DNA of 64,000 bases from Monomorium pharaonis (GCF_013373865.1 NC_050472.1:21202636-21266635), one strand, 5' to 3'; numbered from the stretch's first letter, positions 47,708 through 61,140 are shown. The notes: generated by a model from the letters alone, not told the origin. Numbers and translations are program-made.

Positions 47708-48300
47708 ATCAGCGAATTCGCATAAATCATGTGAACGTGAGATTATATCAGATATTGTGTAATGGTGTGCGATTTATCAAAGGTTATAATTAAATAGTCA
47801 TCCTAAGATGTGCTATTAAGATTGAATTAACAATATTAATTACAATACATGTTTTCATAATTAATGGAGTTTATAAATGAATATTACAATGAAGGTAATT
47901 ATAGGTCGTAAGCTCTATTTTTATACTAACGATTATCTTTAGGGATGTTGAATGTTACTGTGGAACATTGTAAGAAGACTATTATCTTCTTACAAAATAT
48001 AAATCGGTAAAAAGAAAGATATGCACCTTTATTCCATAATTGATGAAAATCCAAGAATTATTATTCATTTTTCTAGATTAATTGTAACAAATTCAATTTA
48101 ATGAGAAATGCAAAGTGATGCCGAATTGTAACTTAAAACCCCTCCTCCGGGAACATCAAAGAGAGGGTAGACGAGATTCAAAGGTTAAAGGACATTTGTA
48201 TTCTGTGATTCTCCCAACTACGGATCAGTAAATCGCATATATGTAAAAATAATATTGATCACGAGCTTTCTTTATCTGGCGGTCCCATCTGCCGTTTCTT
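47708..48300. other. Lectin 3' flank, no gene recognised
   Basis: AT-rich DNA following the lectin stop codon. No further coding sequence or clear repeat was recognised before the Gγ leader. Confidence 0.4.
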
Positions 48301-48552
48301 CATATCGGTTTGCATTCGTCGTGTTTCACGAACGAAACGAATCGCCGGTGATCGGCAGATCATAGTGATGAGATCTCGGATGTTCTCTCCCTCGGCGAGG
48401 CCGAGGGAGTTTCCTCTCTCCCCCATCGTCCCCGACGAGACCGGCGTTCGCGTGCACAGCTACTCTCAAAGCCTGCCTTATATTGATTTTCCTGTGTAGG
48501 CGCACGCGCCATCCCGTTCCCGATTTGCGACAAGGGGGGTGCGGCTGTAACC
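48301..48552 (+). promoter_or_regulatory. Gγ 5' UTR/promoter region
   Basis: A GC-richer segment directly ahead of the Gγ start. TTTTCCTGTGTAG at 48487-48499 is a strong acceptor, so the start-codon exon probably begins at 48500 and a further upstream UTR exon is likely. The start context is GTAACCATGG, a good translation-initiation match. Confidence 0.45.
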
Positions 48553-51500
48553 ATGGATCCCAGTGTACTCGCCACCATGGACAAGGACGCACTGAAGAAG
48601 CAGATCGAGAACATGAAGTATCAGGCATCCATGGAACGGTGGCCCCTGTCGAAGAGCATCGCGGCGTAAGTTCATCAAGGCACCAGTCGAATCACACATC
48701 ATCTCTGCCGCCGTCGTCGTTGTTGTCGTCGTCGTCGCTTGCACCTGCTAGTTGCCTTTCGTTTTTTTTTCTCCCTGCTTGCGTCATTTGCACACGTCTG
48801 TGGACACGAGAAGATCGTCACCCTCGCACGTAGATGCCCCAGAAATCCCGCAACTTGTGCCAGTTATAGACTCATCGGTTAATTTTTTAAGTAAAGACTT
48901 TTTTTTAGAAATTAAACATTGAATTGGAATTTATGACTTTTTGTTGTGATTTCCTCGATATTATCATCCGATATCATATTGCATATTGTTGCGTTCGAAA
49001 TAAATTAATTTTTTATGTTCTTATCACAAAGTTAAGCTAAAAAAAACGAAATTTTTATGTATGTTTATATTTGGATGTAAATTTATCATTACTTTTCTAT
49101 ACAATTAATGTTTAATATCATAATGATTAACTCACGGATATTGAACAGTCGCCATTTTTTATTAAGTTTTATGATCTCTGTTTACTTTTTGATTTTTGGG
49201 ATATTCTACAGATTTTTTATTTTGTATTTATTTAACATTGAATGCTAGAAAGCTAATCTTGTTTTTTTAAATATCTACCTCGTTCGTACAAAACTTTTTA
49301 ATACTTATTTTATATTACTAGACAGAAAGTAATTAAAATTAAATAAGTATTTACATTTGTTTTTTATTTATTATAATTTTCTATTTATTTGTATTATTTG
49401 TCAATAGTGTATATGCATTCGTTCCGTATAAATGTAATTTTTGACTTGTAAATGTGCAATACACATATACATATATACAGTTTTCATCTGACTTTTAACA
49501 TTTTTTGTCTATTTTGGACACGTAGTGGAACTGTTCGGAATGTAGATTCCTGTCGAAATTATTCAATCATTCCCTAGATTTCTATTGTGTTTTTTTAGGG
49601 TAAACGGAATAATTTTGATCGGAATTTATTTCGAACGGTTCCATAATGCATGCTCCGATCTCTGAAAAAATACTACGTATTTTTTATACAACTTAAATTC
49701 ACCCAACAAACACGAGAAGCATTATTAGACTTTCGAGTACTTAGTTTTTACAGCACGGGTATGTTATAACCTTCTTTGAATACTTCAGATATTCTCTCCA
49801 TGTTCAAGGCACATTATACGAAGGCTATTTAACGGTAACAGTAGTTCCTAGTTCCTTAATAATCGACGAGGTAATTTTCACCAGTGCGTAATCATAGAAT
49901 GCCTTTCCAGATGAATTGGTTCGCACATAAATCTACGTAATACTATAATCACCGCAGGTTATTGTCGTCGTTCAAGGCTCAACAATGTCGATTTCAACTG
50001 AAGGCTAACATTATTAAAAATTGAAAGATTTTATTTATTTATTAATATGTTTTTTATTGATTAACTACACAACTTTTGAAAGTTAAGAACATCTTTGGTG
50101 AAAATTTGTCTCAGAATCTATTTTACACATAATTTATTAGAATTTTTATAAATTTTTAAACAATTTTATAATTTCTTCGAAAATTTTTCAAATTTTATTT
50201 ATTCCATTTCATAAAGATTCTGAGAAAGATATTTACTCCGGGGATGATTTTTAAATTTTTTATAAATTTTATTCATTCCAATCTTAATCAATCTTAAATC
50301 TACCCCAGAAATTGCGTAACTCTATCAATGTAGCTCGGAGTGATTTGTCCGTAGTGCGCGTAAAACATGGAATTGAGTTTTTGCTGCGTGTTAAGTCAAA
50401 ATGCACGCTCTTGATCGCGGTGTAGGTGTGTTCCGGTGTTCCCAACGGTCGCGCTTTTTCTTGCCTCGAAGAGCGCGCAGCGCCTTTTCCCAACAGATAA
50501 GTCATCTCGCGCGCCCATAAAGTGCAGCCGCTGGCACAGTCAAGGCTGAATTGTGCTCACAACACAATCGGCGTCCCCGTGTTACGTGTTGGAGGGACAG
50601 GATCTCCTTGGACGGTGCGTGTCCGCGCGTTAATCGCGTTTTCGCGGCACACGATCACTTTCAGGAGGCAGCGCGTATTTGCCTACGCGAGAGCGTCGAG
50701 CGGAGAGTCCGCAACCACGAAACCTTACGCAGTCGGCGATTACGATGACTCAATAACTGGCGATGATCGGTGATCTAATTGCGGGCAACAGCTGGTCCTG
50801 GGATCGCTGGCGATGTAGCCTTGCGCGATTTCGCCACGATTTCGCGAACGAAAAGACCCGCGCGAGGATTATCCCCGCGATCGTCGTTCGCTCTTGCAGT
50901 CGACCCATCTCCGGCTAATTATATCCCTCGCGTGTCGCGCGCTCTCGCTAATGATCAAGCGCAGTCGAGTTATTGCGAGATTAAGCTCGCAAAACGCTCT
51001 GCGAATTTAACTCACGTTCCGACCGATTTAATGGCGGCGTTAACGATCTTTCGTAGCTAATGAGCCTACATGGAGAAAATATTGCTTGGTAAATCACAGA
51101 AGACGAATGCGGTCCAGTTAAAAGTTTCTTCTTTGCTTCGTGAACAATTTGGACTTTAAACTGACGTTTGTGTTAAATTGTATATTATTATAATATAATA
51201 ATATTCAAATAATTAAAATTTTTAATTTGTAAAACGGAGCTTATGCATTATAGACGAATTAAAAAAACTCCTGTTTATTTTTATATAACTTTGGACACTT
51301 TATTAATATATTTTGGATATCATTTTTCTTTATTATTATTTCTGGTACCTATGAGATATTTGAGCCAATTGTCTTAATTTATTTTATAGTTAACTTGTCC
51401 ACTAAAGATCACTCCACGTTTGACTTCTACTATTATAAATCTAATTTCACAGACATTTATTTTTTGTTACGTTGCGAAAACATTAATTATAAAAAAATAT

Positions 51501-54500
51501 AAAACAGTATTATAAAAACTGCTATCTGACAGAAGAATCCTTCTAGTTTACATTTATGTTTTTAAAGTTTTATTTTAGGTTTTTATTTAATAAATATTAC
51601 TTTAAAAAATAATATGTAAATATTGATAACTTTTCACTACTTGATTTTGCAGCAAATTTTTATAAGAACAGCTTATTCATATTCGTTACAAAGTTCTTGA
51701 TGTACTTAGCAATCACATTGCTGCCGGTTCTAATTCCTCGATTCTTCTTTACCTAGTTCGTACGGCATGTTCTTTAAGCAAATATTCTAGATGTAAGGCG
51801 CATTTTAAGCGATAAACTTAAAAGTGGATTATTATTCCGCTCAGGCTACCGTACCTAAAAATATCGATACCCGTTGAATGCGATCGCCCGAAAACGGGCG
51901 AAAGTACCGACAGCTCGCCGAAAGCATCTCCGGTAACCTGCCCCGCCGGCGTTTCGCAAGGTCCGGTATTACGTTAACATCTCTCGCGCGAGACGAACGG
52001 GAACACGGGAGGCGATCAGGAAGCGGGCGTGGAAAACGTATCGTCGTGTTATCGGGGCGCGAGATTAGGTCGCTTGACCGGCGAGGGAATAAAAAAGAAA
52101 GGAAGGAGAGAAGAAAAAAAAAATGGGAGGGTGACGCGCGGAGGGGATGGCGGGTGCCCCGCCGCCTTTCACCGCTCGAGAAGTCTCGCGAGACCGCGCG
52201 GAAACTTTTTGCTTTCGCGCGCGATACTCGCCTCGAAAATCACGGTGAGAAACGCCGCGCCGGTTTTAAACGCGCGCGCGCGGTTCCGCGTCGTTCCGCG
52301 AGCCGACCACGCGCCGGAACAAGAAGATCGCCGCCTACTTCCCGCACGACCGTCCGATCGTATCGTCCATTAGCGATGCGCCCGTGCGCCGCGAGCCGTT
52401 TCTCCCTAACGATCTAATTCCGGTCTAATTAAGACGGATGCGCCCGTGCGCCGCGAATCAAAAGGCGATCTTTTTAATTCATCGATCGATCTCTCGATCG
52501 TAGTGCAAACACTCTATATTCTTTAGTTGGCAGGACATTGGCTAATATTGGCTAAACATTTTGGTTATGTCGGAAGTGCATTGGCCAATGTTTTCTCAAT
52601 GTAACGCCAATATCGGTTATAAAATGTTGGTTCCAAATTAGAATGCAATTAATGTCCAATATAAAAAATTGATTGGCCCAATATTGAGTCAATATTGCTA
52701 CTTAGACAAATTGGCTAAACAAGATGAAGAGTTTACGATATTGGATATATTGCCAATATCGGGAATATTGCCTTTACATTACTTCGCAATATTGCGCCAA
52801 TGCTACTTAAGGTTCGCACATGATACGATTAATCAAAATTGATGAATTGAAAGAACTCGTCTATTTATACAAGCATGAAATATCGCGCGGCCGTACGATG
52901 TGCCGGTTCGTCTCGGTTCCTGAATTTAGGATGACCTCCTTTAAACTTGGCTGAACCCGACGACGCCTGTTGCATTCATCGTCGCACGCAATGTGGGTCG
53001 CGCTCTTCCGATACGCTCTTATTTTCGCAACGCGCCGTAAAAGTCTCATTATTCGCAATACACTAGCAGCGTGCGTTAATAAATAATCATAAGGTAAAAT
53101 TTGTAATTTACAGAAACAAATTACGGTCCGAAGATATCTTGCTTATTTTATAATTCAATTTTGAAATTAAAACTTTTTTTTTCCTTCCTCCCTTGTAATT
53201 AGTTTTCCAAGAAGTATGGAGTTAATCTCGTTAACGCGTGCGTGGCTCTCCTTTCAAATTTCGTGACACGAATACGGTGTCGGCGGCGGCGGCACGCGAA
53301 TGTTTAGTGAAACTGGAAATACTGGAATATCCCCGGCATTTTTGTCAATCGATCACCAGTTTCACTCGATCTTCGTGCATTAAATTGCTACTTCCATCCG
53401 CCGCGACGGCAGAGACACGAAAGTGAGACAGGCCATCGTGAATTCGAGCATGAAGTGAACAGAATCGCATTCATTCCATTTCTATGATCGATCCGCTCGA
53501 TAACTCCTCTCTCACTTGACTCTGGGAATCGCTCCGATTTCGACGATATTGCCGCTCATTATATAAACCGACGGCCGCTAAATAATAGACGTCAATCGGT
53601 AACATTACGACACGGGGCGTTGGAGGGGAGGTTCGTTCACCCTCACTTAAAAATTGCGCGACGGACTCTGATAAGTGAAAGTCCCCGATTCTCCCGCACG
53701 AAACTCTAATAAATCGATGCACGATCAAGCGCAAAATGCGATTAATTTTAGTCTGAAAATGAAAATCTACGATGCGATCACAACGGTGTAGGAATTCCAG
53801 AGAACGCGAGGGAACAGCATTCCTTTGTGTTACAATCGTACAATTTACATAAAAGATCACGCGTTGAAAAAAAAAAAAATTAGAGAAACGTTTTGCACGC
53901 GAAGAATTAGGTGCAATTTGAATCGTCGCGAATAAATTCCCTTGCTCCAAATCCATGACAAAAATTTTTATCGCAAAATTACGTTTATTTCTGTTTAGTA
54001 TAAAGAGTTTATCGGTTACATTGTTTATGAATAACATCTTGCACACATTTAGAAAACTTTCAAACACTATAAACTATGAACATCTTGCGAACAGTTCGAC
54101 GTTTAAATTTCTATCTCATAAGCAATTCGAAAAATGCTTTAAAACTCAATTGAAACATCTATTCAATATTTAAGCCTCTTATAAACGCATTATTTTCGTC
54201 AGGGACGTTTGTTCGTCGCGACTTTCGGATTGTAATGAAGGAGGAGCGTTTCCTTTACGCGCGCGCTGACCTCGCCGTTCGCGCGCGTAAACGGCCAGTC
54301 GTCGCTCAAAACAAACGTCGCGTATTTGCTCGTGCGACAATGTCGAACCGCGGTTTTCAGCCGCGTTCGTTTGTGCGCAGTGAAACGCGGTGAATGGTCA
54401 AACGCGCGTGGCCGGTCGGCGTTCTCATTATATCCCGCGGGAAAGAATTCCACGGACGCTTTGCGCTTGGCGAGCGCGCGTTTAGCGAAGTTCGAAAGCT

Positions 54501-55867
54501 TCGTGCGGTTGCTTGCGCGCGCGAGTCAGAGACTCTCCTTGAACGCCTTGAAAATCGGCCGCGCGAGCGAACCGAGGAAATCGAGTCCCTTTCACCGACT
54601 TCCTCGCGAAACGAGCGGCTCGGCCGAGTCGCTCTACGCGCGGAGCGGAGGCGCGAACTTATCAGCGATCTGCTAAATCGGAGGTAATGCACCGCACGTA
54701 CGGTTATAAGCGTCTCGCGGGGTGGGAGGGGGGGAAAGATACGTTCCGAGAGATCCTGGAAAACGCCGGAACTTCTGGGTGAATTTCGAGCGCGAGGGCA
54801 ATGGACCGTTGTTCGTACAGAGCAAAAGAGAGCAAAGTTCGTACAGAGCAACAGTTTTTTTTTTAATTCAAAGAGGTTCATACATTCACTAAAAAAAATG
54901 ATCTTGCAACTTCAATAAAAATTATATGCGTGTAAAATCTAGCTGAAACAGATAAATAATTAGCGAATATTGTGATATGTATATGTATTGCACCTAATCA
55001 ATCTAGCTGATAGAAGCAGAATTTTATAAGTGACAGTAAAAATTCTAGCTGATACAAAAATTAGCGATACATTTGGTTGTGAGAGAAATCTGTCTATATG
55101 AGCAAAAACTTTTTTTAGGCGATTGGAAAATGGTCTAACCAAAAGCTGTTTTAACTAAAAACTGCAATTGCTTAACTTATTAAATAATATATATTTGTAT
55201 CTTAATTAAATGTTTTGAAGGACATTAAATTTCTTTCTTACTTGAACAACATTATAAAATCTGAACAATTTTCAAAGTGTTTCCATTAAATAATTGAATT
55301 ACATTCATTTTTAAATATATATTCAGACAGCCTGGATTCAAACCTGGAACTCTTTGATTCCGTGTCGTACCAATTCAATTAGCAAGGCATGTGGTAACAT
55401 TTATCGCGATAACCGCAATAATATTTTTAAGCTTCCAAACAAATAGTTCACCTCTGAAGCCGGATCTGTCTAATCGTCCTCTCGCGCATATGTATGTCGC
55501 GAATAAATAAAAAATATGACTCTCTATTAAAAAGGCGAGATAAAGGGTCGCGCAGTGAAAAATTAATTCCACTAGAACGAATCACAATCGCACGTTTATT
55601 ATTACGCCACAGTCTTAGGTAAGCTGCGCTGGAGTAGTAGTAATAGTAGCAGTAGTAACAGTAGTAACGCATGCTGTCAGGTTGCAATTTCAGCGTTACG
55701 CGAGACCGACGCGGTGGCGGCGGCGCATGGGGCTGACCCTCTTTATTCTTCTTCTCGGCAGGATGCGGGAGTACGTGGAAGAGAACGAGAAGAATGACCC
55801 ACTGATACACGCGCCCGACAAGAAGAACAATCCCTGGGCCGAGAAAGGCAAGTGCATAATCATGTAA
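48553..55867 (+). CDS. Ggamma30A: G-protein γ subunit, Gγ30A (Gγe)-like, two coding exons
   Basis: Exon 1 is 48553-48665 and exon 2 is 55762-55867, joined in phase 2, giving 72 residues. The N-terminal helix reads MDKDALKKQIENMKYQASM and continues ERWPLSKSIAA. Exon 2 gives MREYVEENEKNDPLIHAPDK, then KNNPWAEKGKCIIM. The NPWxEKGKC plus CaaX box CIIM is typical. Met at the last position favours farnesylation, as in photoreceptor Gγ. Near identity to the fly eye Gγ (from memory) supports a role in the visual Gq heterotrimer at rhabdomere membranes; expression here is not shown. The 7,096-bp intron contains GC-rich islands, a MITE and a tRNA-like relic. The exon 2 acceptor is CTTCTCGGCAG. Confidence 0.95.
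48666..52525. other. Gγ intron: AT-rich DNA with two CpG islands
   Basis: No coding exon was recognised. CpG-rich islands lie at about 50280-51060 and 51870-52500, the second with Arg-rich open frames in several frames. A 20-base exact direct repeat, GATGCGCCCGTGCGCCGCGA, occurs at 52375-52394 and 52437-52456. The islands could be internal promoters or enhancers. Confidence 0.45.
52526..52812. mobile_element. MITE, CTAGTAGCACAA family, copy 2 (inverted, diverged)
   Basis: It aligns end to end with the reverse complement of 23852-24161. Shared stretches include CCAAATTAGAAT followed by CAATTAATGTCCAATAT, and GGCTAATATTGGCT against GGTTAATATTGGCT. The right end, CCAATGCTACTTAAGG, corresponds to the TGTGCTACTAG end of copy 1. 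Many CAATATTG-like motifs are present. Confidence 0.75.
52813..55324. other. Gγ intron: noncoding, CpG island at 54190-54830
   Basis: Mixed composition. A CpG-rich island at about 54190-54830 gives overlapping Arg/Ser-rich open frames on both strands. The 198-codon minus-strand frame at 53471-54067 matches no family I know. AT-rich DNA follows to 55324. Confidence 0.4.
55330..55390 (-). repeat. tRNA-like relic or tRNA-derived SINE head
   Basis: On the minus strand, TTGCTAATTGAATTGG (55370-55385) resembles a pol III A box. GGTTTGAATCC (55334-55344) matches the B box with one change, at the expected spacing. Between them, GGAATCAAAGAGTTCC can form an anticodon-arm-like stem. The acceptor stem is not evident, so a functional tRNA is unlikely; a tRNA-derived SINE or pseudo-tRNA is more probable. 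Confidence 0.4.
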
Positions 55868-57500
55868 TCGGGGCCGGAGCGGAGGAAGGGCAACAGAAGA
55901 GGAAGGAAGCGTGCGTACGAACCGAGAGGAGGAGAGGAGTCGGTCGTTCATCCGCGGCAAGAGGAACCACAGGCAGAGATCACGATGGTAGGGAGGAGAA
56001 GAAGAAGAGTAGAAGAAGCATGCTGCACACAGGAGGATGAGAGAAAGAGGAAGGCACCGGTAGACGGTCGATCGTCGATGTGCGATCGTTTGCCGGTCTT
56101 CGTCGGAATGAGAGGAGTTGTTGCCGCTGATCGGTCCCGTGCGATCGATCTGTCGTTCGGACTGGAGCAAATCGTTTCTTTGCCGGACCGTTCCTCCGTT
56201 TCCTCCGGATGGAATACTGCTCTACGATCGCGCGGCGTGCGGCTTCGCTGCCAATTCCCGATTCGTGTCGTCCCATGAGATGTGTGTATCGTTAGCCCTC
56301 GCATCCTTCGTGCCATTCGAGACGTAATCGTTAAATTCGTGTAAAGATATCCGGAGATAAATCGGAGCCAGTGACATCGATCGACTCGTTGACATACGCG
56401 AAAAGGGAAACACCAGAACAGGCAATGATAAAGGAAAAAAAACAATAGAAAAAATTAAAACGATACCGCGCAACCGATCTTACGAGATATTGGCGTGTTT
56501 TTAGCCGTTTACGTCGTTTTATTAAAATCTTTCGCATTCGCGAATACCAAGGAGGACGGAAGAAAAAATCGGAAAATCGAGTAATCCACTTCTGCCTGGA
56601 TCGATTGTCGAATCAACCGCCGCATGTCGCGCGACGTCATCCTGCACATCTCACTCGCCGATGCACTTTACCGTGAAAAACTCTCTCCATTCACCGATCA
56701 ACCCATGAACGCAATTTATTCTTAACGTTACACGTGTATACATAAATATATATATATATTGTATACATACAGTTATTACTGTAATAATGATTATAATATA
56801 TACTCTTGTATGTATCTCTGCGCGAATTTCTTACGGAAATATATACAACAAATATAGACCAGCGACTGAAATCCAAATCCTGCTTTCTGCAATCGTTACT
56901 CGTCTCAGGGAAGTGTCGATCGAATCTTTAGTTCAATGGAATCGTCCCAAGCGCGAAATTGAAATCATTACCATAACGTTCGGTTTTCTTCTCTTATTCT
57001 CTTTTCTCCCTCGTTGTCGTCTGACTAGTTGCTAACAGTTTCTACTGACATGAGATACGCGTCCGCAAGACTCTGGAATCACTACACTTACTGTCTTAAT
57101 TTTGGTCTGATTAAGTTGCTTGTTTAAGATACGGTGGGATAATTTGCTACTGACGTTCGTGATGCGCGCATGAGACTCCGCAATTACTTAAAAAATAAAA
57201 AAAATAAAAAAATTTCCGCGTTTTGACTTCTCATTAACGTATACGTAACTTTTGAAATAAATGGCGAGGTGTTCCGTCGTACTACTTTGCTATTTTTATA
57301 TTCGAAATATAAATCACGTGAATACGTTTTGTTTTTTAACAATTAATTACTGTTATACATATAAAGGTAACATCGGCACTTTGATGTTTGCTAAAAGTAT
57401 TGTACAGAGGACGCATGTATTATTACTTGTAAGTCTTTTGGAATTTACTGATATAATTTTTATGTATGTGAGAGATAACATATGATGACAAAATACTGCG
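55868..57500 (+). other. Gγ 3' UTR/flank
   Basis: GC-balanced, purine-rich sequence runs from the Gγ stop to about 56700 and could be a long 3' UTR. AT-rich DNA with a short (TA)n run near 56748-56758 follows. Large overlapping antisense frames at 55448-56445 are explained by the purine/pyrimidine bias and by antisense of the Gγ exon. Confidence 0.4.
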
Positions 57501-60500
57501 AAAATAAAATCAATCAAAATACAAATATAAATTAATAAATGCTTGGAGTTTGATTAAATTCTGTACGCTTTTTAAGAAAAGTTATTTCGTTTTTTTTTTT
57601 AGTGTAATTCAAATAAAAAATTACACATAATTTTTATAAAATATATGTTATTTATCATTTTTAATACATCTCTAATATGTTTTATGACAACAAAAAATTT
57701 ATTTAGAGCCAAAAGTAAAATTGTACAATCTTTCTTACAATTGTAATTTAATGAAAAAGATTTTAGAGAGGGAATTTGAGTTTCCCAATCTGCATGTACT
57801 CGTGTACAGGCGTATAAATACAAAAATTTATTTTTTACTAATTTTTTTAACCTCCATATAAGGAGGTTTTGAAGTTTGATATTGTTTTTCAGGCTCGCAG
57901 TGCCGCGCGTTTTGTTTGCTGGTTCCAATTTCGTAACTCGATACCCAGAGTAATTTTAAACAAACCGTGCTATAACTGCTCTTGTTTCGCATAACACAAA
58001 ATCTACAGCGCGAGTGAGAGCCACGCGAACGCGAAACCACGAGTAAAACCACGCTCCGAGAATTATGGGGCTTTAGAGAGACGGGTACTTGATACGTTCG
58101 CGCGAGCGCGCGGTTTTGCCCGGTTGCGCTCAGCCGTCTCGCCGAGAGGCCGGCCGTCTATCGAAATTACCTTATATAAAATCTCATTTAAACGATAGAA
58201 GAAGCCTCCAATTTGTTGCGCACCGTAATCGCGACAGGTACTTGAAATCAGGGGTTTCCAGTCACGAGCGTATTGGGTAATCCGCGAATTGACACGCGGA
58301 AAAAGGCACGTTGATGATTATAAACGTATAACAAATAAACCTCCCCTGCGGAGAAGTAATTTTCGAAACGCGATAGCTCATTATGAGCCCACCGCAAGCG
58401 GCGACGTTTGGTGGAAAAGGCTTAACGATCGTTTCGATAAATTGCAGCGCTCTGTCCGAGCAATTTATATTTCTTTATAACGTTAATTACGCAGATACTT
58501 ACGGATTGTTAGGATCGGCGAGAGAGAAAGGAGCGCGCCGAAGGTGTTTTCATATATATGGTCGAACTATTGAAGCTCTTACACGGAGCTAAACGGCGAA
58601 GACGATCGGAGAGAAGGATGAAAAAGGGAAGTAGAAAAAAAAGGCAAGCAAGATCCGCAAAGGAAGTGTCACGAAAGTCACTTTCGCCACTTGAACGAGC
58701 GAGAAGGTCTAAGTATCGACGTGTGTCTCCGCGACAGTTTAGCGACAGGAATTAGGATTCTCCTATCTGCATTCTCTTCCTGGGAATCATTATATGCGAT
58801 TAATTCGCGAAATGATTCAACACAGGAAACGCTCGTTGTGAGAATTGTGGCAGACATAATTAAATTTACGTTTGGTCGAGAGACGTCTCGACATTAATAA
58901 TTACAAATATGAGATCGTGAAAGACGGACGCAAAATCATTACATGGGCTCATTTCGGATTTTAACATCTGTGATCAATTATGAGTTGTATTGTGCGGAAG
59001 AAGAAGAAGAAGGGGAAAGAGAATATGTTATTAAAATGTTTAAAATAAATTTCGTTGCTTATTTGCAAAGCCGGTGTCTGTAGAGTATTTTAGAAAGATG
59101 GCATTTTGAAGAAAGTAATTTGCGGCTTTTCTTCTCAGCGAAAGTCTAAAAAAGAATTTTAATCTTAATTACACTGGCCTTTTGGAATAGATAATTAGAG
59201 CGATACGATCAAAGCAGTAATTTAGTAATCAAGAACTGTACATTTACGGAAGCTCATTAAGCATATGGGTTTCTTCCTTAATTATCCGTTAATCCTTTTA
59301 TATAAAAATTGTTAGTCTGCCAATCGAATTTCCTAATATTCATTAGTTATACATATGGTTATTTAATTTAAAAAACAAGGTGGGAAAATACAGAAAAAAG
59401 TATTGTAAAATAATCTGGACAGCATTTGAAATAATTTTTGAGATTTTCGTTACGTGGAATGGTCCGACGTTTTGAGTTTGTTATTACAAGCCTCCTCATC
59501 GTAAGTGTGGATCTAAACCAATTTTAGATTATTTACGCTCGTAAGCGCTGCAAGATCTGGATTATCCATCGCATCGTGCGCAACTGTTATATATAGAACG
59601 ATCACCGTCGACAATTTGCTGGAACATTTTCCCAATTATATTGCAAGTGTTGCAACATTTAACCGATCGATTACGTGTGTACCAGTCGTATTATGCAGCC
59701 GTTACGCTTTGCATTAAAGTGCATTTGTGTCATGTGCAATGACAAATTTTGTAGACTTCTTATCATTTTATCTATTATATTTTTTTCTGCTTTCTCACCG
59801 ATTAATATCGCGCTCTAGATAATCACGAAAATGTCACAGGTTCTTCATATTTAAAACTTCACAATGCTATTAATTTTAACAAGTATCCCTCTACTTACGA
59901 CGGGGTTAAGCTTCGAGATTTTGGTAAATTGAATTTATCATAAATCAAATAGTTTAAGTAAAACAATTATAAGAAGTAATTCCTTTACTAAAACAATGAG
60001 AAATTTCTGCATTAGAACAAAATAAAATTTTTTTAAAGATTACAGTTCCTAACATAACATTTGTTATTACAAAATTAATATTTAGCTTAACACACAGATT
60101 AATTTCAACAAGGGATTAGAAACAATATTATTTTTTAAATACATGCTCTTAATATAAAACTCAGAATATTGCGAATTAATGTTTAATTTGAGTCACCGCT
60201 CAACGAGTGTTTTCGTTAGCTTCGTCATAATCTACTATTTCACTTTTAGGCAGCAGCAGGTCGGTCGTAAGTTCGAGGTAGTCGTATAAGCACAGAGGGA
60301 TACCTGTATATTTATGCAACATAACAGGCAGAAAATTTTAATAGACGTTGGAGTCCAACAGTACCAGATCTTTCGCGTCATCTCGCTCGACCGATTTCAG
60401 GTATAGCGCGCGCCATCGCTTACTATATGCAAAATGAAAGGCGGATCTAATTGCCGTCGCACCAAAAATTATATACCATTAATATACGTCAACGTTTTCG

Positions 60501-60585
60501 TCGTAGACACTATCGTCGCTTTTTTTCGCAGCAGTGATATCTTTGTCATCGTCATCGCCGCTGCCTAGTCTAGAGGTGTGCTGCG
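57501..60585. other. No gene recognised
   Basis: AT-rich flanks surround a CpG-richer island at about 57880-58760. Open frames are short and unlike known proteins. No large inverted repeat was noticed. Confidence 0.45.
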
Positions 60586-60744
60586 AAATTGTACAGTGTG
60601 TGCAAGGAAGAGAGAGTGTACTTCGTTCAATGAAGAAGAGGGAGGTTGGGGGAAAAAGAGAGAAAGGGAGAGGGAGAAAAGAGAGAGAGAGAGAGAGAAA
60701 GCAATACAGCTAGAGAGAGGGAAAATGAAAGAGAGCAGGTGAAT

Positions 60745-60750
<6 letters not shown>

Positions 60751-60822
<72 letters not shown>
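60751..60822. repeat. (GA)n microsatellite
   Basis: An uninterrupted GA-dinucleotide run of about 72 bases, preceded by a broader imperfect purine tract from about 60607. Confidence 0.95.
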
Positions 60823-60827
<5 letters not shown>

Positions 60828-61090
60828 AGTAGGCTTGTTCGCCACACCAGTCAGTGTTTCCCGAACTGCTGTCAGTGACAGTTCCCCGATCATGCGGCGG
60901 CGGATCCTCGATAATTGATCCGTATCAATAATCGAGATCCTTCTTTTTTTTTTGTTTCAATCTGTTGCCGATCTGCCGGCAATTCTGTCGTGTTGTTGAG
61001 TTTTCTCTCCGTTTTGTACTGTTTGTCCATTAGTAGGACGCTGCCCGGAGGATCTTTCGACGGTTCTTCCCCTCGGTGCTACGAGTCACC

Positions 61091-61121
61091 GTTGTTGTTG
61101 TTGTTGTTGTTGTTGTTGTTG
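61091..61121. repeat. (GTT)10 microsatellite
   Basis: Ten GTT triplets just upstream of the ATG that ends the presumptive first exon. Read directly. Confidence 0.95.
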
Positions 61122-61140
61122 AGTAACTGGAGCGATCATG

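Larger units (their letters stand above)
60586..61140 (+). other. Presumptive first exon: 5' UTR ending in ATG at a splice donor
   Basis: The leader contains a (GA)n run and a (GTT)10 run. It ends GGAGCGATCATG|GTGAGTAC, so the start codon (61138-61140) is the last codon of the exon and a perfect donor follows at 61141. Several conserved genes (for example calmodulin, cofilin and α-tubulin) have an intron right after the initiator ATG. I found no convincing second exon before 64000, so identity is unknown and the gene would continue beyond the window. Confidence 0.4.

Noticed and set aside
51878..52417. 179-codon Arg-rich open frame
   Set aside because: Explained by a CpG island with few stop codons in several frames.
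53471..54067. 198-codon minus-strand open frame in the Gγ intron
   Set aside because: No recognised domain and no clear promoter or splice context; retained only as noncoding sequence in the annotation.
55330..55390. Functional tRNA gene on the minus strand
   Set aside because: A- and B-box-like motifs are present but a complementary acceptor stem and a proper 7-base anticodon loop are not, so it is kept only as a tRNA-like relic.
55448..56445. Long minus-strand open frames (up to 240 codons) over the last Gγ exon
   Set aside because: They are antisense to a confidently identified coding exon and to purine-biased 3' sequence; no conserved motif.
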